Assembly (NCBI GenBank): GCA_017958585.1
Contig: JAGDCK010000080.1
Location: forward strand, 1-11,268
Source of the DNA: Lachnospiraceae bacterium
GTDB taxonomy: Bacteria > Bacillota > Clostridia > Lachnospirales > Lachnospiraceae
Reading direction: 5' to 3'
DNA: 11,268 bases
The translations under genes were made by a program, and so were the position numbers. Below are positions 5,462 through 11,268 of the stretch, piece by piece (the first letter of the stretch is position 1; every line of letters begins with the position of its first letter). Below the pieces are notes generated by a model that saw only the letters and a list, made by a program, of their open reading frames with translations, was not told where the DNA came from and made no database searches.

Positions 5462-6676
5462 CTGAAAGTAAACGCAATCGTAGCAGAGTACAACCCGTTT
5501 CATAACGGACACACTTATCAGATCAAAGATGCAAAAGAAAACACAGGCGCAGATTACACCATCGCCATAATGAGCGGTAATTTCGTGCAGAGAGGCGAAC
5601 CGGCCATCATGGACAAATACGTCCGTGCAAAAAACGCCCTGAAAAACGGCGCAGATTTAGTGCTTGAATTAAGTCCGCTTATATCCTCCTCTTCTGCAGG
5701 ATACTTTGGAGAAGGCGCCGTAGTAAACCTGTCAAAACTCGGGGTTGTGGACACCCTGTGCTTTGGGGCTGAGGAAGCAGACAAAGATCTGTTTAAAAAA
5801 GCAGCAAGGATCCTTTCAGAAAACGATCCTGCGCTGAACAATTCAATAAAAGAAAATTTAAAGGAGGGCTTAAGCTATGCCGCAGCAAGAGAAAAAGCCC
5901 TCACAGAGATCCATGATTTTGATAAAAGAATTATTAGTGATCCGAACAATATCCTGGCTTTGGAATACGAAACTGCAATTCTTAATCACAAAACAGGATT
6001 TGAAACCTATATCACAAAGAGAAACGATCCCGGATATAACTCACTTGATTTAGAAGGTGAAACTGCTTCCGCACTGGCGGTCAGAAAACTTATTCAGGAA
6101 AGAAAATGGGCCGAGATCGCTAAATTTGTTCCAAAGGAGACAGATGCCATCGACTTTTCGGAGCTTGTATTTAAGGATGATATATCCTCCTTCCTTCACT
6201 ATAAGCTTTTAAGCGAAAGCATTGACGGATTCGATAAATATCATGACATCTCAAAAGATCTCTCTGAGAGGATCTGCAACAAACTCTCAGAGTTCACAAC
6301 ATTTTCCGGATTCTGCGACAGCTTAAAGACAAAGAATACAGCCTACTCCACCATAAGCAGAGGTTTGCTCCACATATTCCTTGATATCAAAAAAGAAACC
6401 GTTAGCGAATACAAGGAAAACGGATATGCAAAATATATAAAGGTGCTTGGCTTTAATAAATCGGCTGCTCCTCTGTTAAAGAAAATTGCAGACTGGGGCT
6501 CCGTTCCTCTTATTACAGGAAAAAATGATTATGATAAATACATTCATAAGGATGAAAAGTTAAGAGCCCTTTACCTGGAAGAAATGAGGATCGACAGGAA
6601 TTATGATCTGATCCTTAACAAGAAATTCAGCCGTCCCATAATCAGCGATTTCTCGAAAGAACCGGTAATCATGTAA
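5462..6676 (+). CDS. tmcAL: tRNA(Met) cytidine acetate ligase TmcAL, CTG start
   Basis: This 404-residue cytoplasmic enzyme (YlbM in Bacillus subtilis) activates acetate with ATP and makes N4-acetylcytidine at wobble position 34 of elongator tRNA-Met. The nucleotidyltransferase motif HNGH (H14-H17, inside AEYNPFHNGH at 8-17) is followed by SGNFVQRGEPA and KYVRA. Later segments SDPNNILALEYETAI and GYNSLDLEGETASALAVRKL are also typical. The first in-frame ATG (5570) would delete the HNGH motif. A stop codon lies in frame at 5444-5446, and the only start-like codon between them is CTG at 5462-5464, with AGGA seven bases upstream and the right N terminus (xKVNAIVAEYNPF). Initiation at CTG is therefore the best reading, though unusual. 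It is the only plus-strand gene here and diverges from pta. A strong terminator follows. Confidence 0.93.
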   Translation: MKVNAIVAEYNPFHNGHTYQIKDAKENTGADYTIAIMSGNFVQRGEPAIMDKYVRAKNALKNGADLVLELSPLISSSSAGYFGEGAVVNLSKLGVVDTLCFGAEEADKDLFKKAARILSENDPALNNSIKENLKEGLSYAAAREKALTEIHDFDKRIISDPNNILALEYETAILNHKTGFETYITKRNDPGYNSLDLEGETASALAVRKLIQERKWAEIAKFVPKETDAIDFSELVFKDDISSFLHYKLLSESIDGFDKYHDISKDLSERICNKLSEFTTFSGFCDSLKTKNTAYSTISRGLLHIFLDIKKETVSEYKENGYAKYIKVLGFNKSAAPLLKKIADWGSVPLITGKNDYDKYIHKDEKLRALYLEEMRIDRNYDLILNKKFSRPIISDFSKEPVIM

Positions 6677-6700
6677 GTATAGTTTTATATCATAAAAGTT

Positions 6701-6736
6701 AACCCGCCGCAGACATATCTGCGACGGGTTTTATTT
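6701..6736 (+). terminator. Intrinsic terminator after tmcAL
   Basis: AACCCG pairs with CGGGTT, then after one C-A mismatch CGCAGA (6708-6713) pairs with TCTGCG (6718-6723) around the loop CATA. TTTTATTT follows on the plus strand. It starts 24 bases after the tmcAL stop. The minus-strand side reads AACTTTTAT, so it may also stop the convergent UPF0210 gene, less efficiently. Confidence 0.88.
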
Positions 6737-6739
6737 CTC

Positions 6740-8104
6740 TTAATTCTTAAAGCTGTGAATGGGTGCGGGGATCCTGCCGCCTCTGTTGACGAAATCATCG
6801 CAGGAGAAACCGTTTACCGGCATGATGGGTGCATATCCCAAAAGTCCGCCAAACTCTACCACCTCACCTACTCCTTTTCCGATAACGGGAATAAGTCTTA
6901 CGGCTGTAGTCTTTTGATTTACCATTCCGATTGCCATCTCATCCGCAATGATTCCGGAAATGGTGGTAGCCTTTGTATCACCGGGAATTGCGATCATGTC
7001 AAGGCCTACGGAACATACACAGGTCATGGCTTCAAGTTTTTCCAGGGTAAGTGCGCCTGCATTTACCGCATCTATCATTCCCTGGTCTTCACTTACCGGA
7101 ATAAATGCACCGGAGAGACCGCCCACATAGGAGGAAGCCATAACTCCGCCTTTTTTTACCTGATCATTTAAAAGTGCAAGGGCTGCTGTGGTTCCGGGAG
7201 CACCTGCATGCTCAAGTCCGATCTCACAGAGAATATCAGCAACGGAATCACCGATTGCAGGTGTGGGTGCAAGGGAGAGATCCACGATTCCAAAGGGAAC
7301 TCCCAGTCTTGCGGATGCTTCTTTTGCAACCAGCTGTCCCACACGGGTAACTTTAAATGCAGTCTTTTTAATAGTCTCACAGAGGATCTCAAAATTCTCT
7401 CCTCTTACTTTTTCAAGAGCTGTCTTTACTACACCGGGGCCGCTGACACCAACGTTTATTATCTTGTCAGCCTCGGTAACTCCGTGAAAAGCTCCTGCCA
7501 TAAAAGGATTATCGTCGGGAGCATTACAGAATACCACAAGCTTAGCACATCCCAAGGAATCATTTTCCTTAGTGTACTCTGCGGTTTCCTTTATCATCTC
7601 TCCCATGAGCTTAACCGCATCCATATTGATACCGGTCTTTGTGGAGCCCACATTTACGGAAGAACATACTCTCTCAGTCTTTGAAAGAGCCAAGGGGATT
7701 GACTTTATCAAAAGCTCATCGGCACATGTCATTCCCTTGCTCACAAGAGCGGAATAACCACCGATAAAGTTAACTCCTACTTCCTTTGCCACTTTATCCA
7801 GGGTCTCTGCGATCGAAGCAAAGTCCTCAATGCTCTTGCAGGCAGCGCCGCCAATGAGAGAGATGGGAGTAACGGAAATTCTCTTGTTTACGATGGGAAT
7901 ACCATACTCCTTTGCTATCTCGTCGCCTGTAGCCACAAGATCCTTTGTAGCCTCATAGATTTTTTTGTAAATATTTTCCTTAACCTTATTAAGATCCGAG
8001 TCAATACAGTCGAGAAGGCTGATTCCCATGGTAATGGTTCTCACGTCCAGATTCTCTTCCGCGATCATCTTGTTGGTTTCGGTAACTTCCTTTAAATTGA
8101 TCAT
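6740..8104 (-). CDS. UPF0210 / DUF711 (PFL-like) family protein
   Basis: This 454-residue cytoplasmic protein of the UPF0210 (DUF711) family, often labelled PFL family protein, has a fold related to pyruvate formate-lyase-type enzymes; its reaction is unknown. The family start ENLDVRTITMGISLLDC is clear at 17-33. Other visible segments are NFIGGYSALVSKG (112-124), FMAGAFHGVTEAD, GVSGPGVVKTAL (219-230), SLAPTPAIGDSVADIL (277-292) and TCVCSVGLDMIAIPGDT (361-377), with a Cys-Val-Cys (C362, C364) where a catalytic thiol could sit. I see no glycyl-radical motif of the RVxGY kind, so it is unlikely to be a radical enzyme. Length is typical. It follows the ACT-domain gene by 20 bases, a pairing conserved in many Firmicutes. 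The ribosome-binding site AAAGG is about 11 bases from the ATG, a rather long spacing. Confidence 0.93.
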   Translation of the reverse strand: MINLKEVTETNKMIAEENLDVRTITMGISLLDCIDSDLNKVKENIYKKIYEATKDLVATGDEIAKEYGIPIVNKRISVTPISLIGGAACKSIEDFASIAETLDKVAKEVGVNFIGGYSALVSKGMTCADELLIKSIPLALSKTERVCSSVNVGSTKTGINMDAVKLMGEMIKETAEYTKENDSLGCAKLVVFCNAPDDNPFMAGAFHGVTEADKIINVGVSGPGVVKTALEKVRGENFEILCETIKKTAFKVTRVGQLVAKEASARLGVPFGIVDLSLAPTPAIGDSVADILCEIGLEHAGAPGTTAALALLNDQVKKGGVMASSYVGGLSGAFIPVSEDQGMIDAVNAGALTLEKLEAMTCVCSVGLDMIAIPGDTKATTISGIIADEMAIGMVNQKTTAVRLIPVIGKGVGEVVEFGGLLGYAPIMPVNGFSCDDFVNRGGRIPAPIHSFKN

Positions 8105-8124
8105 ATCGTTAATTACCTTTCAGT

Positions 8125-8397
8125 TTAGATTCTGTGCATCTTGTCAAAGATTTCTTCCTTCTGGCTCTTGATGGACACTCCGATCTCATTTCCAAGAACC
8201 TCAAGTTCATCGCACATATCCCCGAAGGGCTTTGTCATATTGTTGGTATCCACGATCATCATCATGTTAAAATATCCTGACACGATGGTCTGTGAGATAT
8301 CGAGAATATTGATATTGTTCTCCGACAAATATGTACATACCTTAGCAATAATGCCAACCGTATCTTTTCCTACTACAGTAATGATTGTTTTTTTCAT
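8125..8397 (-). CDS. ACT-domain protein, UPF0237 family
   Basis: This 90-residue protein consists essentially of one ACT domain: the ligand loop TVVGKDTVGIIAKV (7-20) is followed by LSENNINILDISQTI and the strand YFNMMMIVD. ACT domains usually bind amino acids and regulate a partner enzyme or form small-molecule sensors. The UPF0237 family is related to the ACT parts of GcvR. It is encoded just upstream of the UPF0210 gene, with a 20-base gap, and this linkage is conserved in Firmicutes, so it is likely a regulatory subunit or sensor for it; the ligand is unknown. The ATG at 8395-8397 has a strong GAGGAGA. Its own promoter lies at 8431-8459. Confidence 0.94.
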   Translation of the reverse strand: MKKTIITVVGKDTVGIIAKVCTYLSENNINILDISQTIVSGYFNMMMIVDTNNMTKPFGDMCDELEVLGNEIGVSIKSQKEEIFDKMHRI

Positions 8398-8420
8398 GAT
8401 TCTCTCCTCATGTACGCACT

Positions 8421-8459
8421 TTTAATCTAAATTAAACTCCAAGACATAAATAATTTCAA
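8421..8459 (-). promoter_or_regulatory. Promoter of the ACT-UPF0210 operon with overlapping dyad
   Basis: On the minus strand TTGAAA (8454-8459) and TTTAAT (8431-8436) are separated by 17 bases; each hexamer differs from the sigma-A consensus at one position. TTTAAT (8421-8426) and ATTAAA (8431-8436) form a 6-bp inverted repeat with a 4-base centre that covers the -10 box and the predicted start region, a possible repressor site. The AT-rich arms could also be chance. Confidence 0.7.
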
Positions 8460-8480
8460 GAGTTTATTTTTATATCTTTT

Positions 8481-9281
8481 CTAGGCTATCTCCACCACGG
8501 GTGAAACTTCGCTTCTCTTAGCCACGGAAATATTAAAATCCTCTCCTCTGTAGGGATTGTCTCCCATGGTGACTTCCATCCTGACAGCCTCATATGCAAG
8601 CTCCGGAATGTTGTTTTCCTTACTGAGATGCCCCAAAATGACCGCTTTCAGATCGTCATGTAAAATACTTGAAAGAAGCCTTCCCGAATTTTCATTGGAC
8701 AAATGCCCCCTGTCCCCGAGTATTCTCTGCTTCAAATAATATGGATAAGGCCCCACCTGAAGCATCTTTACATCATGGTTTGCCTCCAAAAGTACGGCAT
8801 CGAGCCCCTGCAGGCACTCCACGGTATAGTCCGTATAAACGCCAAGGTCCGTACAAACCGCCACCTTGTGTTTTCCGTAATTAAATCTGTATGCCACAGG
8901 CTCTGCGGCGTCGTGGGATATCCTCATGGGATTTACCCCCAAATCCTTTACGATGCACTTTTCGTCGGCTTTCACAGGGATGAAAAGATCTTCATCAATC
9001 TTTCCGATGGTGGTGCACTTTTTGATGGATTCGATGGTTCCCTTTGTGGCATAGATGGGAATCTGATATTTCCTTGCAATCACTCCCAGGCCGCTAATAT
9101 GGTCCGCATGCTCATGAGTAATAAAGATCCCGTCTATATCCTTCATGCTAAGCCCCAGGCTGTTTACACCGGCCTCGGTTCTCTTTCCGCTTATTCCAAC
9201 ATCCACCAACAAATGTGTTGTGTCGGAACCCACATAGATACAATTGCCGCTGCTTCCGCTGGCAATACTGCATAATCTCAT
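8481..9281 (-). CDS. Metallo-beta-lactamase-fold hydrolase, YycJ/WalJ type
   Basis: This 266-residue protein has the metallo-beta-lactamase fold. The N terminus RLCSIASGSSGNCIYVG is typical of the YycJ/WalJ/VicX group. Metal ligands are visible: THEHADH at 55-61 (H56, H58, D60, H61), H123, D145 in the TDLG motif, and H218 in GHLSKENN; H169 and H193 in GHLSNENS also look functional. In Firmicutes this family has been tied to cell-wall/division control beside the WalRK system and to DNA 5' exonuclease activity, but the substrate is not certain. Here it is not next to walRK: it follows an FtsA-like gene by 29 bases in the same direction, with ribosome-binding site AAAAGGAAA, and is probably co-transcribed with it. 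No terminator is apparent after it. Confidence 0.92.
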   Translation of the reverse strand: MRLCSIASGSSGNCIYVGSDTTHLLVDVGISGKRTEAGVNSLGLSMKDIDGIFITHEHADHISGLGVIARKYQIPIYATKGTIESIKKCTTIGKIDEDLFIPVKADEKCIVKDLGVNPMRISHDAAEPVAYRFNYGKHKVAVCTDLGVYTDYTVECLQGLDAVLLEANHDVKMLQVGPYPYYLKQRILGDRGHLSNENSGRLLSSILHDDLKAVILGHLSKENNIPELAYEAVRMEVTMGDNPYRGEDFNISVAKRSEVSPVVEIA

Positions 9282-9310
9282 AACAATTTCCTTTTTACTT
9301 TACTTAATAT

Positions 9311-11268
9311 CTATTTCCAATAGATGTTGATGACGTCTCCGTCTTTAAGTCTTTCCATGTACTCGGCATTTCTTCCGTTTAGCTGAGTGACTATGGACCT
9401 TCCGTTTGAGTTTTTGAGATCGAAATTGATATAATCAAAAACATCCACAAATACGTAGGAAGGTTTCCCTGAGAGCCTGTAAATCTTACCGTTTACGGTT
9501 ACGCTCACGGGAATATTTAACTTGTTACCGGTTTTCGCTCCGTCTGTATCCTCTTCGGATGCCTCTGCGGTTCCTGAAACATCTGATGAATCATTTGCCG
9601 GATCAACTAAACCGGTCGAACCGGATAAACCTGTTGTATCGGATGAGGCCTTTACGTCTAAACTGCTTTCACTTGAAGCACTTGCCACTGATGTACCCTC
9701 ATTTGAAGCCTTCGCAGAAATATCTTCCTTAACATCAGAATGTTTTTCCGCCGAAGCATTGTCACTTCCCTTTGCGGAAACCGCTACGGCGCTGTTGTCA
9801 AAGGATAATGTGAATCCTTCATAAACCTTGGTACTCAGATTAGCCTTGGTCTCATTTACAAAGATATCCCCCACTATATCAAGATCAAGAAACTCTGCGA
9901 TCTCTGAAACCGTATAATAATTGTGGATCTCAATATTGTCGCCTTCAGCCACGGGAGTAAACTCATTTACTCTCTTACCTGATACATTGGCAGTCTTTGG
10001 CAGAACGATCTTTTTACCGTTTACCACAACTCCTATGCGCTCGGTAAATTCTTTGATCCTTCCGATCTCTATCTTTGCATCGTCACCTACAGTAGAAGGC
10101 ACAACGGAAATGATATCTCCTCCGTGAACCTGGGTGTACATATCGGCAGGCTCATTATTTACCTTTATGATGGCAGCCTCACCAAGAGACCCTCTCATCA
10201 TGTGGCTCTTTCCGTTTACTGTGAAAGTAAGGGCCTTGCCGCGCTTGGGGAACAGGTCCTCGTTGGGGAACTGAAGCTGCATAGCCGCATCCGTAACAGT
10301 CAGATGACCGTTGTCATAAAGCTTTGCTCTCTCATCATTAAATTCCACGATGACAAAGTTATTGTTCTGCTCATAATAGCTTAAGCAGATACCGATGGGG
10401 GTTACCATGAGGGAGCTCTTCTCAGCATTTTCCATGTCAAAGACGATGTCTCCCATGACTTCCTCGCCTCTGATGGCAACTCTCTCAGTCACAATGCCAA
10501 GCTTCTCTGCAAGGCTTTCGGTATATCCCGGAACGGTTCCTCCTCCGCCCACCACAAATACGGCGCTTACGGGCTTGTCTCCGTTTAATTCCTTGATGCA
10601 ATCTGCGACCTTCTCGGTCATTGATTCAACTTCAGATTTCAAAAGTTTTGAAACTTCCTCTGCTGAGATGGTCTGCTTTAATCCCATGATATCGTTGTAT
10701 TCCACAATATCACTCTCTCCGGCTTTTCTCTTTATCATCTCTGCGGTATCAAAATCCACCAGGCAGTGCTGAACAAGTATATCAGTAAGAGAATCTCCGG
10801 CAACAGGGATCATGCCATATGCAGTGATGGTTCCGTCCTTTGTGATGGAAACGTCGCTTGTTCCTGCGCCCACATCAACGAGGGCCATGTTTAACATTCT
10901 GAATTTCTCCGGAATTGCAACCTGAATTGCTGCAATGGGCTCCAGTGTGAGATTTGCCACATGGAGATTGGCAAGCTCCACCGCTTTATAGAGGCCATCC
11001 ACCACGTCATCAGGTAAAAACGTGGCTATAAGGTCTAGGCCTATCTGCTTTGCCTTGTGACCCTCCAGGTTACCGATCTGATAACCGTTCATGTAATATC
11101 TCATGGGAGTATATCCCACACAATAATACTTAAGGCCGGTGTCATTTTCCTTCTGAAACTGTTCGTAAGCCCTCTCTATGGCATAGCTTGAGAGATTGTT
11201 GATATCTGTCTCCTCAACCTCTTTGTCCGATTCAAACTCAGTCTCCGCATGGGTTGTAACTGTCTTAA
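9311..11268 (-). CDS. FtsA-like actin-fold cell-division protein, N terminus outside window
   Basis: The frame is open to the right edge, so at least 651 residues are encoded; a GTG at 11117-11119 is internal, not a start. The visible part has actin-superfamily ATPase motifs: VDVGAGTSDVSI (phosphate 2, near 10845-10880) and VFVVGGGGTVPGY (adenosine, near 10530-10570). The phosphate 1 motif must lie beyond the edge. FtsA anchors FtsZ at the division site; long FtsA-like proteins with C-terminal extensions occur in Lachnospiraceae. After the ATPase come repeated modules with VNGK openings and GD-I-I endings: about 10090-10240, about 9795-10035, and the last 69 residues (9314-9520). The last resembles the ThiS/MoaD beta-grasp fold. 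An approximately 88-residue Ser/Ala/Asp-rich linker (9521-9784) precedes it. No FtsA-type C-terminal amphipathic helix is evident; the protein ends DVINIYWK. FtsA, PilM or another actin-like ATPase is possible; the FtsA family is the best fit. Confidence 0.8.
   Translation of the reverse strand, partial: KTVTTHAETEFESDKEVEETDINNLSSYAIERAYEQFQKENDTGLKYYCVGYTPMRYYMNGYQIGNLEGHKAKQIGLDLIATFLPDDVVDGLYKAVELANLHVANLTLEPIAAIQVAIPEKFRMLNMALVDVGAGTSDVSITKDGTITAYGMIPVAGDSLTDILVQHCLVDFDTAEMIKRKAGESDIVEYNDIMGLKQTISAEEVSKLLKSEVESMTEKVADCIKELNGDKPVSAVFVVGGGGTVPGYTESLAEKLGIVTERVAIRGEEVMGDIVFDMENAEKSSLMVTPIGICLSYYEQNNNFVIVEFNDERAKLYDNGHLTVTDAAMQLQFPNEDLFPKRGKALTFTVNGKSHMMRGSLGEAAIIKVNNEPADMYTQVHGGDIISVVPSTVGDDAKIEIGRIKEFTERIGVVVNGKKIVLPKTANVSGKRVNEFTPVAEGDNIEIHNYYTVSEIAEFLDLDIVGDIFVNETKANLSTKVYEGFTLSFDNSAVAVSAKGSDNASAEKHSDVKEDISAKASNEGTSVASASSESSLDVKASSDTTGLSGSTGLVDPANDSSDVSGTAEASEEDTDGAKTGNKLNIPVSVTVNGKIYRLSGKPSYVFVDVFDYINFDLKNSNGRSIVTQLNGRNAEYMERLKDGDVINIYWK

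Noticed and set aside
5570..5572. ATG as start of tmcAL
   Set aside because: It would remove the catalytic HNGH motif and the conserved N terminus, which are encoded in frame just upstream.
7208..7684. Plus-strand open frame with several Cys residues opposite the UPF0210 gene
   Set aside because: Antisense shadow of a well-matched family protein; no recognisable domain.
6740..8104. Pyruvate formate-lyase or another glycyl-radical enzyme
   Set aside because: The name 'PFL family' suggests it, but the C-terminal glycyl-radical motif is absent, the protein is much shorter, and no activase is nearby.
8703..9275. Plus-strand open frame of 190 codons opposite the metallo-hydrolase gene
   Set aside because: Shadow of a gene with all its metal-binding motifs intact.
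9522..9824. Plus-strand 100-codon Ser/Pro-rich frame
   Set aside because: It is the reverse of the Ser/Asp-rich linker of the FtsA-like protein, whose biased codons leave the opposite strand open.
11117..11119. GTG as start of the FtsA-like protein
   Set aside because: The frame stays open for 49 more codons to the window edge and the actin phosphate 1 motif is missing, so the real start is outside the window.
1..11268. CRISPR, defence, prophage, insertion sequence or biosynthetic cluster
   Set aside because: No direct-repeat arrays, transposase, integrase or terminal repeats were seen; gene content is core metabolism, translation and division.

Overview
The window reads as ordinary chromosome from a low-to-mid GC Gram-positive anaerobe, most likely a Lachnospiraceae member (Butyrivibrio/Roseburia-like). 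This rests on the gene order smc-rnc-acpP-plsX / rpmF-yceD / ackA-pta, the short-form Pta, the L32 beginning MSICPKNK with a zinc ribbon, the UPF0210-ACT gene pair, and a long FtsA-like protein with a C-terminal extension. The genus call is inference. I see no mobile element, CRISPR array, tRNA, rRNA or phage gene, and no broken gene inside the window.

Layout from left to right. All genes are on the minus strand except tmcAL. Positions 1-2161: plsX, acpP, rnc and the first 22 codons of smc form one unit (lipid precursor synthesis, RNA processing, chromosome condensation). A sigma-A-type promoter lies just upstream of plsX, and a long hairpin sits between acpP and rnc. Positions 2181-3022: yceD and rpmF, with a perfect-consensus promoter upstream and an intrinsic terminator after rpmF. 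Positions 3038-5388: pta-ackA, the acetyl-CoA to acetate/ATP pathway, with its own promoter. Positions 5462-6736: tmcAL on the plus strand, divergent from pta. It encodes the ligase that uses acetate and ATP to acetylate the wobble cytidine of elongator tRNA-Met, and it ends in a strong terminator. Positions 6740-8459: an ACT-domain protein and a UPF0210 (PFL-like) protein, a conserved pair of unknown function with its own promoter. Positions 8481-11268: an FtsA-like actin-fold protein, truncated by the window edge, followed by a YycJ/WalJ-type metallo-beta-lactamase-fold hydrolase.

Most of the content is housekeeping. I do not see a clear new system. The points most worth a second look are: (1) the FtsA-like protein carries repeated modules resembling ThiS/MoaD beta-grasp domains and a Ser/Asp-rich linker; (2) tmcAL can only encode its catalytic HxGH motif if it starts at a CTG codon; (3) a long hairpin lies in the leader of the RNase III gene, which suggests autoregulation; (4) the UPF0210-ACT pair remains uncharacterised; (5) several promoters overlap short dyads. 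Acetate production (pta-ackA) and acetate-dependent tRNA modification (tmcAL) share one divergent intergenic region.
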